DNA from: Bog-473 sp963756025
GTDB taxonomy: Bacteria > Actinomycetota > Acidimicrobiia > Acidimicrobiales > RAAP-2
DNA length: 64,000 bases
Direction: 5' to 3'
Assembly: GCA_963756025.1 (NCBI GenBank)
Contig: CAVWMF010000007.1
Span: 930,001 to 994,000, forward strand
In this document: positions 1 through 8,640 of the stretch, in pieces
Numbering within the stretch: position 1 is the first letter of the stretch
How the letters are laid out: every line of letters begins with the position of its first letter
Program-made: the position numbers and the translations under genes
The notes under the pieces: model-generated
Told to the model about the DNA's origin: nothing
The model's database searches: none
What the model saw: the letters and a program-made list of their open reading frames with translations, nothing else

Positions 1-1
1 C

Positions 2-691
2 GAGGTGCGCGTCATCGTCGTGGCTGCCAAGGGGCCCCATTTCTCCGTGGGTCTCGACCTCAAGGCGATGGGCGGGCTGCTGAGCGGCGTGGGCGCCGCT
101 CCGGGCCAGGGGACTTCGGGAGCGGAAAAGGCGTTGCAGGCCCGTCGGGACATCCAGCGCCTGCAAGCTTCCATCACCGCGGTGGCGCGGTGCCCCAAGC
201 CGGTCATCGCCGCCGTGCACGGCTATTGCATCGGCGGGGGCGTCGATCTGATCGCCGCCTGCGACATCCGGCTGGCCGCGGCCGATGCGGTCTTCTCGGT
301 CAGAGAGGCCAAGGTGGCGATCGTGGCCGACCTCGGGAGCCTGCAGCGGCTCCCGGCGATCATCGGCGCCGGGCATGTGGCCGAGCTGGCCTTCACCGGC
401 AAGGACATCACCGCCGCCCGGGCGAAGGAGATCGGCCTGGTGAACGACGTGGCCGTTGACGCAGAAGCGGTGCAGCAGGAGGCCTCGGCCCTGGCGCAGG
501 AGATCGCAGCCAACTCCCCGCTGGCGGTGCAGGGCACCAAGGCTATTTTGGCCGCCAACGAAGGCAGGACGGTGGCCGAGGGCCTGGACTATGTCGCCAC
601 CTGGAACGCAGGCATGCTCGGCTCCGACGATCTGGTCGAGGCCATGAAGGCGTTCATGGAGCGCCGGGCGCCCACGTTCACCGGGCGCTGA
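2..691 (+). CDS. Enoyl-CoA hydratase/isomerase (crotonase family), 5' end outside window
   Basis: The protein belongs to the crotonase fold, whose members hydrate or isomerise enoyl-CoA esters in beta-oxidation and related acyl-CoA pathways. The fragment begins inside the first half of the fold: a GPHFSVGLDLKAM stretch fits the oxyanion-hole loop, followed by KPVIAAVHGYCIGGGVDLIAACDIRLA, the usual second oxyanion-hole region, here split around the GGG. About 230 residues are visible against 260-280 for the family, so roughly 30-50 N-terminal residues lie upstream of the window. The GTG at position 5 is only the first in-frame start codon inside the window, not the true start. It converges on the next gene with a 4-nt gap. 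The exact substrate cannot be told from sequence. Confidence 0.9.
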   Translation, partial: EVRVIVVAAKGPHFSVGLDLKAMGGLLSGVGAAPGQGTSGAEKALQARRDIQRLQASITAVARCPKPVIAAVHGYCIGGGVDLIAACDIRLAAADAVFSVREAKVAIVADLGSLQRLPAIIGAGHVAELAFTGKDITAARAKEIGLVNDVAVDAEAVQQEASALAQEIAANSPLAVQGTKAILAANEGRTVAEGLDYVATWNAGMLGSDDLVEAMKAFMERRAPTFTGR

Positions 692-695
692 ACGC

Positions 696-1034
696 TCAGC
701 GCTTCCGGCGCCACCAACGATTTTCGGCGCGTTCCTTGCGCTCGTCCTCGGCCCTGACGTCAGCCAGTACGCCGGGAGCGACGTCATTGACGATCTCCTC
801 CACCGAATTCAGGAACTCGGCCACTTCGGGCCCTCCGGCGCCGGGCTCGTCCTCGATGGCCGGCTCGACGAGGCTGCCGTGCACCCAGCCGACATCCGCC
901 AGTCGCCGATGGTAGGAGGGGCAGTTCTCCGGGCAGCGCCACGGGGCTTCGGGTGCGAGGTCGAGCACGCAGAAGCGGGCGGCCTCTCCCGAGGCGTAGG
1001 TCCTGCTCTGAAAGTGGGTGCATTCCTCGCGCAT
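696..1034 (-). CDS. Small conserved-looking protein with four cysteines, downstream of sufB
   Basis: About 112 residues, function unknown. The N-terminal half carries four cysteines in a C-X16-C-X11-C-X3-C arrangement (ECTHF, RFCVLD, RCPENCPSY), a pattern that could bind zinc or an iron-sulfur cluster. The C-terminal half is acidic and then ends in a basic tail (NRWWRRKR). It lies 42 nt downstream of sufB on the same strand, so the two could be cotranscribed. I chose ATG 1034; a GTG at 1061 in the same frame would add nine residues. I do not recognise the family, and a link to Fe-S biogenesis is inferred only from the neighbour and the cysteines. Confidence 0.6.
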   Translation of the reverse strand: MREECTHFQSRTYASGEAARFCVLDLAPEAPWRCPENCPSYHRRLADVGWVHGSLVEPAIEDEPGAGGPEVAEFLNSVEEIVNDVAPGVLADVRAEDERKERAENRWWRRKR

Positions 1035-1076
1035 CGGCACGGGTCTATGGTGCCACGTCACCCGGGACCGAGTCGA

Positions 1077-2477
1077 TCAGCCGACCGAGCCTTCCATCTG
1101 GAGCTCGATCAACCGGCTCCACTCCACTGCGTACTCCATCGGAAGCGTCCGGGTGACCGGCTCGATGAACCCGTTGACGATCATCCCCATCGCCTGGCTC
1201 TCCGAGAGGCCCCGGCTCATCAGGTAGAAGAGCTGGTCGTCGCCGACCTTCGACACGGTGGCCTCGTGGCCGATCCGGGCGTCGCGCTCACCGACCTCCA
1301 TGTAGGGCTTGGTCTCCGAGGTCGACGCATCGTCGAGGAGGAGCGCATCGCAGCGCACGAACGATTTGGCCCCGGTTGCTCCCGGATCGACGTGCACCTT
1401 GCCCCGATAGGTGGTGATGCCGCCGTCCTTGGAGATCGACTTGGAGACGATCGTCGACGTCGTCTCGGGAGCGACGTGGAACATTTTGGCCCCGGCATCC
1501 TGATGCTGCCCCGCGCCGGCATAGGCGACCGAGAGCACCTCGCCCGAGGCCTTGGGGCCCATGAGGTAGACCGACGGGTACTTGATGGTCAACCGTGACC
1601 CGATGTTGCCGTCGATCCATTCGACGTGGGCTTCCGCTTCGCACCGGGCCCGCTTCGTGACGAGGTTGTAGACGTTCGTCGACCAGTTCTGGATCGTCGT
1701 ATAGGTGATCCGCGCCCCCTCGAGAGCGACCAGCTCGACCACGGCCGAATGCAGCGAGTCGGTCGAATAGACGGGAGCCGAGCAGCCCTCGATGTAGTGC
1801 ACCTGGGAGCCCACGTCGGCGATGATCAGCGTGCGCTCGAACTGCCCCATGTTCTCTGCGTTGATCCTGAAATACGCCTGCAGGGGCATTTCGACCTTGA
1901 CGCCGGGCGGCACGTAGATGAACGACCCGCCCGACCACACGGCGGAGTTGAGGGCGGCGAACTTGTTGTCGTTGGGGGGTATCAGCGTCCCGAACCAGCG
2001 GCGGACATGCTCGGGGTACTCACGCACGGCCGTGTCCATGTCGCAGAACAGGACGCCCTGGGCCTCGAGGTCGGCCCGGTTGCGGTGGAAAACGACCTCA
2101 CTCTCGTACTGAGCCGTGACGCCGGACAGGTACTTGCGCTCCGCCTCGGGGATGCCCAACTTCTCGTAGGTGTTCTTGATGGCGTCGGGAAGGTCTTCCC
2201 AGTCGTCCACCTGCCCGCCGGTGGGCTTGATGTAGTAGAAGATGTCGTTGAAGTCGAGGTCGGGCATGTGCGCGGCGAACCAGGGGGCCATCGGCTTGCG
2301 CTCGAAGTACTTCAGCGACTTCAGCCGGAAGTCCCTCATCCATTCGGGCTCGTTCTTCATTTCCGACATTTCCCGCACGATGGACTCGTTCAAGCCCTTC
2401 TTGGGCTTGAAGATGTAGTCCTCGGCGTCGCTCCATCCAAGCTGGTAGCGACCAAGATCGAGATCTGTTGTAGCCAT
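1077..2477 (-). CDS. sufB: Fe-S cluster assembly scaffold SufB
   Basis: SufB is the core scaffold of the SufBCD complex, on which iron-sulfur clusters are built in the cytosol before transfer to apoproteins. The 466-residue product has the usual length and opens with the typical YQLGWSDAEDYIFKPKKGL region. The beta-helix core and the C-terminal SRGLSESQAMGMIVNGFIEP helix are both present. The conserved cysteine near the end of the beta-helix is seen in FVRCDALLL. The ATG is preceded by a clear AGGAG ribosome site. Unlike the usual suf operon, no sufC, sufD, sufS or sufU lies beside it; transcription runs away from the S9 peptidase gene and towards the four-cysteine protein. A near-perfect palindrome sits just upstream of the start. 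Confidence 0.96.
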   Translation of the reverse strand: MATTDLDLGRYQLGWSDAEDYIFKPKKGLNESIVREMSEMKNEPEWMRDFRLKSLKYFERKPMAPWFAAHMPDLDFNDIFYYIKPTGGQVDDWEDLPDAIKNTYEKLGIPEAERKYLSGVTAQYESEVVFHRNRADLEAQGVLFCDMDTAVREYPEHVRRWFGTLIPPNDNKFAALNSAVWSGGSFIYVPPGVKVEMPLQAYFRINAENMGQFERTLIIADVGSQVHYIEGCSAPVYSTDSLHSAVVELVALEGARITYTTIQNWSTNVYNLVTKRARCEAEAHVEWIDGNIGSRLTIKYPSVYLMGPKASGEVLSVAYAGAGQHQDAGAKMFHVAPETTSTIVSKSISKDGGITTYRGKVHVDPGATGAKSFVRCDALLLDDASTSETKPYMEVGERDARIGHEATVSKVGDDQLFYLMSRGLSESQAMGMIVNGFIEPVTRTLPMEYAVEWSRLIELQMEGSVG

Positions 2478-2494
2478 AGGGCTCCTGGGCTCAC

Positions 2495-2512
2495 AGGGGA
2501 GGTATTTCCCCT
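2495..2512. promoter_or_regulatory. 18-bp palindrome upstream of sufB, candidate operator
   Basis: AGGGGAGGTATTTCCCCT is an inverted repeat in which seven of nine base pairs match and the other two are G-T. It lies 18-35 bp upstream of the sufB start codon, in the 5' region shared with the divergent S9 peptidase gene. Its position suggests an operator for an Fe-S responsive repressor such as a SufR/RirA/IscR-type protein, but no such regulator is in the window, so this is inference. Confidence 0.45.
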
Positions 2513-2594
2513 ACGTAGATAGTAACAACTACCCGGGCCAGCCGAAACGCACAATCTGGCGACGACCGTCGCCCCGCCGTGGCAGGCTCCGGAC

Positions 2595-4757
2595 ATGGAA
2601 ACTCCGCCCCGGGCCACCCAGCGGCCCCACACACTCACCACCTTCGACCACGAGCGGGTGGATCCCTGGTACTGGCTGCGAGAACGGGACAATTCCGAGG
2701 TCGTCTCCTACCTCGAAGCCGAGAATTCCTACACCGACTCCGTGCTGGCCCCGCTCGAGGGCCTCCGCACCGCCCTCTTCGAGGAGATGAAGGGCCGCAT
2801 TCTCGAAACGGACATGTCGGTTCCCTCCCGTCGCGGGCCCTGGTGGTACTACGGCCGCACCGAAGAGGGGAAGGATTATGCGATCCATTGCCGGCGACCG
2901 GCGAGGGCGGTCGATGAGCTCCCACCGGCGGGAGAGCCGGGCGAGGAGGAGCAGATCCTCCTCGACGAGAACGTCCTGGCCGAGGGGCACGAGTATTTCG
3001 CCCTGGGCACGGCCGTGGTCAGCCCCGATCACGCCATGATCGCCTACGGCACCGACGTCAACGGTGACGAGCGCTACGAGCTCCGCTTCAGGTCGCTGCT
3101 CCCCGACGACCCGTCGGACCGGACGCCCGAGGTGGTGGCCGACACCGGGTACGGGTTGGCCTGGTCCAGCCGGTCCGACGTGGTCTTCTACACCCGGCTC
3201 GATGAGGCCATGCGGCCGTTCCAGCTGTGGCGCCACGAGCTCGGGACCGAGCCGTCAGGCGACGCCCTCGTGTTCGAAGAGACGGATCGGCGCTTCTCTC
3301 TCGGAACAGGGCGCACCCGGGACGGCGCCTTCGTGCTGATCGCGGTGCACAGCACCAACACGACCGAATGGCTGGCCATACCGGCCGGCGACCCTACGGC
3401 CGCACCCCGTGTCGTCCTCCCGCGACGCGAAGGGCCGCGAGTACTCCGTCGACCACCTGGGAGGGGCCGATCAGCAGGGCTGGTTCGTCGTCCTGACCAA
3501 CGAGGACGCGCGTGACTTCCGGGTCCTCGCCGCAGCCGACGACGCCGTGGGTGTTGACCGGGGCTGGAACGAGATCATCCCGCACCGGCCCGGCGTGCGC
3601 ATCGAAGACGTCGACGCCTTCTCGACCGTCCTGGTCCTGAGCGAGCGATCGGAGGCCGAGACCTTCGTCCGGGTCGTGCCGTTGCCGGACGCCGACGACC
3701 CCCTGGCCGGGGATCTCCTGTCCACCAGCTGGATCATCCCCTCGACGGAAAGCCCTTCCTCGTCGTGGTTGGGGCCCAATCCCGAACCCGAGGTGACCTC
3801 GCTCAGATTCGGCCGGACATCGATGGTGACACCGACGTCGGTCCTGCAAATCGCGCTGGACACACGGGACGAGACACTGCTCAAGCAGGAGCCGGTCCTC
3901 GGTGGATTCGACGCGGCGGCGTACACGACGCGGCGGGTCTGGGCGCAGGCCGACGACGGGACGCGGGTGCCGATGTCGCTCGTGCACAGGCGGGGGCTGG
4001 CGCTCCCCGCGCCCTGCCTCCTCTACGGATACGGCGCCTACGAGATCTCCATCGACCCGACGTTCTCACCGCACCGGCTCTCGCTCCTCGACCGCGGCAT
4101 GGTCTTCGCCGTGGCCCACGTGCGCGGCGGCGGCGAGATGGGCCGGGCCTGGTACGAGGACGGGCGGATGGAGCACAAGGCCAACACCTTCAGTGACTTC
4201 ATCGCCTGCGCCGAGCATCTGGTGGCGCAGGGCATCGCCCGGCCCGACGCGGTGGCCGGCCGGGGCGGTTCCGCCGGAGGGCTGCTCGTCGGCGCGGTGG
4301 CCAACGCAGGCCCCGGACCTCTTCGCGGCGTTGGTGGCACAGGTCCCCTTCGTCGACGTCCTGACCACGATGCTCGACGCGGACCTCCCGCTCACCGTCG
4401 GAGAATGGGAGGAGTGGGGCAACCCGCTCGCGGACAGAGCGGCCTACGACCGGATGCTCTCCTACTCGCCGTACGACAACGTCAGCGGGACGCAATCCCG
4501 ATGGGACGGTCCGCACGTACCCCCGCCTCCTGGTCACCGCCGGACTCAATGATCCCCGCGTCAGCTATTGGGAGCCGGCCAAGTGGGTGGCGAAAATCCG
4601 CTCGTTGTCGCCCTCGACCAGGGTCCTGCTCCGCACGGAAATGGGCGCCGGCCACGGTGGGCCGTCGGGCCGCTATGACGCCTGGAAGGAGGAGGCGCTC
4701 GTCTTCGCCTTCTTGCTCGACGCCCTGGGCACGTCGTCGCAGGTCAACCCGTCGTGA
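2595..4757 (+). pseudogene. Oligopeptidase B-like S9 serine peptidase, broken by three frameshifts as read
   Basis: Members of this family cut small peptides after basic residues in the cytosol. The N-terminal beta-propeller begins at ATG 2595 (VDPWYWLRERDN). The catalytic domain shows the Ser motif GRGGSAGG, the Asp in GLNDPRV and the His in GAGHGG. The reading frame changes three times: near 3435 (an extra C before the EYSVDH segment), near 4306 (an extra G between GAVAN and APDLFAALVAQVPF) and between about 4480 and 4515 (before YPRLLVTAGLNDP). Each change is a +1 shift, so together they return to the starting frame. Removing three bases gives a full-length product of about 719 residues, ending at TGA 4755-4757. 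It is either a pseudogene or, more likely, carries sequencing errors. It overlaps the convergent membrane-protein gene by 14 nt. Confidence 0.85.
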
Positions 4758-5637
4758 CGAAGTGCATGGTGAACGGCGTCCGATACCCGGACGGCAGGGC
4801 GACCGCACGGCCGTCGACCAGGACGCCGAGCACCGTGGGTGCGCCGATCACGACCGTGACCGGTCCCGAGACGGCGAGCGACTGTTGCTCACCGGGCTCG
4901 AGGGTCTTCTCGAAGAGCATGGCACCGGAGGTGGAGTTCGTGACGTCGACCCAGCAGAGACCCGAGGTGGCGGAAAAGGCGAGGGTGAAATTGGTGCCGG
5001 CCACGTCGTAGGTCGCGCTGCCGGCCGTACCGGAGAGCGGCACGAGGACCGGGGGCGACGTGGTCGACGTCGTGTTCGTCACCGTCGGGCCGGGGTCCAC
5101 TTTGGGCAATGTGACGTGGCTGCTGCTGGATCCACCGTGGTGGCGCGGGAGAGGTGCGACGGTGTGCGATCCGGTCAACAAGAGCACCACGACCAGGACG
5201 ATGACGACCGCTACCGCGGTCGCCGGGGCCGCCAGGCGGCGGGGCCGGTGATTGATCGAGCCCATCGCCTTGTCCCGATTGCCCACCGGTTCGTGCACGA
5301 CCGGCGGAGGAGGTCCGGCGTCGTCGAACGTCACCGGAGCGTCGGGATCCGTCACCGGAGGTGGTACGGGTGGTACGGGTGGCCTGGCATCGGTCACACG
5401 GACCGACGCCGACCCGCCGACCCGAATCGCGCTCTCGGGAAAGGGCGGCTTTACCCCGAGGTCGGTCCCGGCGGCCTCGCCATGGGCCGCCGGATGCGCG
5501 TTGATGCTCTCGAGCGTATGAATCGAGCGGTGATACCCCTCGACCGAGTGCACATCGTTGCGGCCCATCCTCCTGGTGAGCAGGGCGGTAGTGAGCGCCA
5601 CCACCACCACAGCAGCCACGATCCCACCGATGAGCAT
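4744..5637 (-). CDS. Two-segment membrane protein with RodZ-C-like (DUF4115-type) domain
   Basis: The 297-residue protein has a hydrophobic segment at residues 2-20, a 115-residue Pro-rich linker (PPVPPVPPPV, GPPPPVV), a second membrane segment at about 136-158 and then a C-terminal beta-rich domain. That domain contains SGLCWVDVTNSTSGAMLFEKTL, GEQQSLAVSGPVTVVIGAP and VLVDGRAVALP, split here for length, and resembles the DUF4115 domain found at the C terminus of RodZ. The helix-turn-helix usual at the RodZ N terminus is absent. The start is well supported by a GGAGG site 4 nt before the ATG. A cell-envelope role is inferred from the domain and topology. Confidence 0.75.
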   Translation of the reverse strand: MLIGGIVAAVVVVALTTALLTRRMGRNDVHSVEGYHRSIHTLESINAHPAAHGEAAGTDLGVKPPFPESAIRVGGSASVRVTDARPPVPPVPPPVTDPDAPVTFDDAGPPPPVVHEPVGNRDKAMGSINHRPRRLAAPATAVAVVIVLVVVLLLTGSHTVAPLPRHHGGSSSSHVTLPKVDPGPTVTNTTSTTSPPVLVPLSGTAGSATYDVAGTNFTLAFSATSGLCWVDVTNSTSGAMLFEKTLEPGEQQSLAVSGPVTVVIGAPTVLGVLVDGRAVALPSGYRTPFTMHFVTTG

Positions 5638-5758
5638 TACCTCCTATTCAACAGGACGCGGTGGGTCGACGAAACCGCAGCGCCGAACAAATTCCATGCG
5701 CCGGGACCGACCTCACATCAACAGCCATTGCGGCGGTTTTCCGCCGGCCGCGGCGTCC

Positions 5759-6310
5759 CTATGTGCGCATCGCAGCCCGGGGCCGCAATCCGTCCGGAAT
5801 GTCGTCGCGCCGCGGGTTGCTCTTGTCCCGATTCGAGAGGACAGGGTCCGTCAGTCCCCAGTCGGCGGCCACCGTCGGGTCGTCCCAGGCCAGCCCGAGC
5901 TCGTCGGCCTCGTTGTAATAGCCGTCGACGAGGTACCAGAGGAGAAGATCGGTCGAGGCGGCGAAGCCATGGGCCACGCCGGGAGGGATGAACAGCCCCT
6001 GATCGATGTCCCCGTCGAGGTCGATGAGCTCGGTCGCCCCATCGGTGGCGCCGCCCTCACGCAGATCGTGCAGGACGACGCGGGCACGGCCGCGCAGGAC
6101 GTACCAGTAGTCGGCCTGGTGCAAGTGGTAGTGCAGCCCGACCAGGGCACCGGCCTGCTTCTCGGACCGGTTGCCCTGGATCATCTCTCTCCCGAGCGGG
6201 AACCAGCTGCGCCGGTAGGTCTCGACGAACCGACCCCGCTCGTCTCCGTGGACATCGGGTCGGACCAGCACGACGTCGTCGATGGTCGAAGAAGCGATCA
6301 GTTCGGGCAT
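5759..6310 (-). CDS. dTDP-4-dehydrorhamnose 3,5-epimerase family cupin (RmlC-like)
   Basis: The 183-residue protein matches the RmlC cupin family, which epimerises dTDP-4-keto-6-deoxyglucose in deoxysugar synthesis. The N-terminal part DVHGDERGRFVETYRRSWF is the typical substrate-binding entry. The cupin core has GLHYHLHQADYWYVLRG with the family's active-site histidine, then GLFIPPGVAHGFAA. None of the other dTDP-rhamnose genes (rmlA, rmlB, rmlD) is nearby, so the true substrate may differ. It is the last gene of a compact minus-strand run, 9 nt after the flavin reductase. Confidence 0.85.
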   Translation of the reverse strand: MPELIASSTIDDVVLVRPDVHGDERGRFVETYRRSWFPLGREMIQGNRSEKQAGALVGLHYHLHQADYWYVLRGRARVVLHDLREGGATDGATELIDLDGDIDQGLFIPPGVAHGFAASTDLLLWYLVDGYYNEADELGLAWDDPTVAADWGLTDPVLSNRDKSNPRRDDIPDGLRPRAAMRT

Positions 6311-6319
6311 CGGGGCACG

Positions 6320-6811
6320 CTAGCAGCGCCGGCTCACGAGACGAAGCGGCCGAACCCCGAACGGTAGAACAACAGCGGCGACCCCTTCGCCGATCTCCAT
6401 CGTCACGACGTGCCCTATGACCAGCTCGTGATCTCCACCCTCGTAGATGGCACCGAGCGTGCACTCCAACGCGGCGAGAGAGCCCGCGATGAGAGGGGCA
6501 CCGGTGATCCCCGGGCTCCATTCGACCCCGTCGAACTTGTCGCCGCCCGAGATGGCAAAAGCACGACAGATCGCTTCTTGGTGCTCACCGAGGATGTTGA
6601 CGCAGAAGGCGCCGGCGCGGGCGATGCGGGGCCAGCTGGTCGAGGTCTTGGCGGGAGCCAGGATCACCATCGGGGGATCCAGGGAGAGGGCGGAGAACGC
6701 TTGACACGAGAAGCCGACGGGCTCCCCCTCCTCGGTGGCCGTGACGATGGTGATGCCGGTGGCGAAGTGGCCGAGCACCTCGCGAAACCGGGCCTGGTCG
6801 AGGCCCGACAC
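6320..6811 (-). CDS. Flavin reductase-like domain protein
   Basis: This 163-residue protein fits the short-chain flavin reductase family (HpaC, HsaB, ActVB), which reduces FMN or FAD with NAD(P)H and passes it to a partner monooxygenase. Family features are LGHFATGITIVTA at the N terminus, GFSCQAFSALSLDPPMV in the flavin-binding region (VGFSCQAFSALSLDPP), and the GDHELVIGHV motif near the C terminus. The start is GTG. It sits 1 nt after the metallo-beta-lactamase-fold gene, so the two are probably cotranslated. No partner oxygenase lies beside it, and its role remains open. Confidence 0.88.
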   Translation of the reverse strand: MSGLDQARFREVLGHFATGITIVTATEEGEPVGFSCQAFSALSLDPPMVILAPAKTSTSWPRIARAGAFCVNILGEHQEAICRAFAISGGDKFDGVEWSPGITGAPLIAGSLAALECTLGAIYEGGDHELVIGHVVTMEIGEGVAAVVLPFGVRPLRLVSRRC

Positions 6812-6812
6812 C

Positions 6813-7667
6813 CTACGCCCGCCCGAGGTCTATGGACTGCGACTCGCGCGCCATGGAGACATCGTCGATGGCCTTCGCCTCGGGAAGACGCCGAGCCCGC
6901 GACAGGATGCGATCGAGATCGGCGTCCTCGTGTGACGGGTCGTGATGCGTGAGCACGAGTCTCTTCGCCCGTGACGCCGCGGCGACGTGCACCGCGAACG
7001 CCGCGGTGGAATGGCCCCACTCGGCCTTCGTCGAAAACTCGTCCTCGGTGTACTGGCCGTCGTGGAGCAACAGGTCCACATCGTGGCAGAGCTCGAGAAC
7101 CGAGTCGGAGATGGTGCGGCGGTCGAGTGGCGCCTGATGGTCGGGCAGGTACGCGATCGTCCGGCCCTCGGCTTCGATGCGGTAGCCCAAGGTGATGCCG
7201 CTGTGCGGGATCGTACGGGCCATCACCTTGGCCGACCCGATCGAGAAGTCCTCGTCCCGGGTGTCGACGATGGCCATCTCGCCGCGGAACTGATCCATGC
7301 GGATCGGGAAGACGGGCGGTTGCACCGCCGCATGGAGCGCGTCCTTGAGGCTCCCTTGGGCCTGAGCCGGACCATGGACCGTGAGCAGCGCCCCCGGGTC
7401 CTGGAGGGGACCGAAGAACGGGAGCCCGAGAATGTGGTCGAAGTGAAGGTGGGTCAGCAGCGCGGTCGCCCGCAACGGCGCACCGAGCGCCCGCGTTTCC
7501 TCGAGGAGCACGTCACCGAGCGCCCGCAGGCCCGTCCCGAGGTCGACGATCAACGGCTCGTCCCCCTCGATGTCGATCAGGAGGCACGAGGTATTCCCCC
7601 CATATCGCCGGTAGCGATCCCCCGAGCACGGACAAGACCCCCGGACGCCGTAAAACGTCACGATCAC
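6813..7667 (-). CDS. Metallo-beta-lactamase-fold hydrolase
   Basis: The protein starts with VIVTFYGVRGSCP and GNTSCLLI, typical of the phosphodiesterase-like (RNase Z-related) branch of this fold. Metal ligands are visible in order: HLHFDH, the histidine in TIPHSGITLGY, the aspartate in LLLHDGQY and the histidines in LTHHDPSH. I chose GTG 7667, because the frame stays open to 7736 but the extra residues are unlike the family. The product is about 284 residues. A cyclic nucleotide or other phosphodiester substrate is possible, but the sequence does not settle it. It lies 84 nt downstream of mutY on the same strand. Confidence 0.85.
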   Translation of the reverse strand: MIVTFYGVRGSCPCSGDRYRRYGGNTSCLLIDIEGDEPLIVDLGTGLRALGDVLLEETRALGAPLRATALLTHLHFDHILGLPFFGPLQDPGALLTVHGPAQAQGSLKDALHAAVQPPVFPIRMDQFRGEMAIVDTRDEDFSIGSAKVMARTIPHSGITLGYRIEAEGRTIAYLPDHQAPLDRRTISDSVLELCHDVDLLLHDGQYTEDEFSTKAEWGHSTAAFAVHVAAASRAKRLVLTHHDPSHEDADLDRILSRARRLPEAKAIDDVSMARESQSIDLGRA

Positions 7668-7751
7668 ATGACCGACGATACCCGTCCTCACGACGATACG
7701 GGAGGTCGCCGTGTCAGAACACCAGGTGAAGGCCACCGCGCCGTCCGGGCG

Positions 7752-8600
7752 TCAGCGCAGGAGCAGCTGGGGCCGGGGACCCGCCGACCACTCGGCGAAG
7801 CCCTCGGCCACGAGAGCGTCGGCGATCCTCTCGGCCCGCGCACGGTCGTCCGCCCAACCACAGGCCGCGGGCAACATCTGGCGCGGGACCCCCCCCTGGC
7901 GCAGGGCGTCGACGAGACGCCCCCGGCCCTCCCGGTCCGAGCCGGCGAATGGCGACTGGGGCCGCGCCGATGGACTGGCCCGCCACGGGTCAGGTCCGGC
8001 CAGACCCCTCCGCTGCCACCGGCATTGGAGGCGGAGGGGACAGTCGCCGCACGCCGGCCGGGTCGCGGTGCACACGGTGGCACCGAGGTCGAACATGGCC
8101 TGGTTGAACTCCCAGGAGCGTCCGGCCGGCAACAGGCGGTCGGCCACCGTCTGCGCCTCGCCGATCGTGAGGCCGGCCCCCACGACGCACCGCGCCAGAA
8201 TGCGCACCACATTGGTGTCGACGGGAGCCACGTCGAGCTCGAAGGCGAAGGCCTGCACGGCACGGGCCGTGTACGGGCCCACACCCGCCAGCGCGCGGAG
8301 GCTGCGCTCATCACTCGGGAGCTCGCCTCCGTGCTCGGCCACGACCGTCACAGCTGCCCGGTGCAGGTTGAGCGCCCGCCGGTTGTAGCCGAGCCCCGAC
8401 CACAGGCGCACGACGTCGCCCGACCGGGCGCGGGCACAATGGCCGGCCGTCGGGAACGCCTCCAGAAAAGTCCCGTAGTACCCGACGACTCGGTCCACCT
8501 GGGTCTGTTGCAGCATCACTTCGCTGACCAGGATGTGCCACGCATCACGCGTGGCCCGCCACGGCAGATCCCGTCGCTGTGCGGCACCCCAAGCGAGCAC
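7752..8600 (-). CDS. mutY: A/G-specific adenine glycosylase MutY
   Basis: MutY removes adenine mispaired with 8-oxoguanine during DNA repair. The helix-hairpin-helix glycosylase core is clear: SEVMLQQTQVDRV contains the catalytic Glu, the hairpin is LAGVGPYTARAV, and VDTNVVRI holds the catalytic Asp. The four Fe-S cysteines follow the exact C-X6-C-X2-C-X5-C spacing. The C-terminal part is short and has no full NUDIX-like domain, as in many actinobacterial forms. The start is uncertain. The frame is open back to 8780 inside the MaoC gene, but I see no good ATG/GTG between there and GTG 8600, which sits at the residue where homologues already have about nine amino acids. Confidence 0.9.
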   Translation of the reverse strand: MLAWGAAQRRDLPWRATRDAWHILVSEVMLQQTQVDRVVGYYGTFLEAFPTAGHCARARSGDVVRLWSGLGYNRRALNLHRAAVTVVAEHGGELPSDERSLRALAGVGPYTARAVQAFAFELDVAPVDTNVVRILARCVVGAGLTIGEAQTVADRLLPAGRSWEFNQAMFDLGATVCTATRPACGDCPLRLQCRWQRRGLAGPDPWRASPSARPQSPFAGSDREGRGRLVDALRQGGVPRQMLPAACGWADDRARAERIADALVAEGFAEWSAGPRPQLLLR

Positions 8601-8640
8601 CCGGCGCTGGAAGCGCCGGACCCGGGCCGCCGAAAGCGGC

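Noticed and set aside
879..2522. Plus-strand frames opposite sufB (879-1598 and 1626-2522)
   Set aside because: sufB is complete and conserved on the other strand; these frames show no family similarity.
4310..5991. 3' extension of the 860-codon frame that contains the middle of the S9 peptidase
   Set aside because: After about 4306 it leaves the peptidase frame and runs antisense through the RodZ-C-like gene; only the part up to about 4306 is peptidase.
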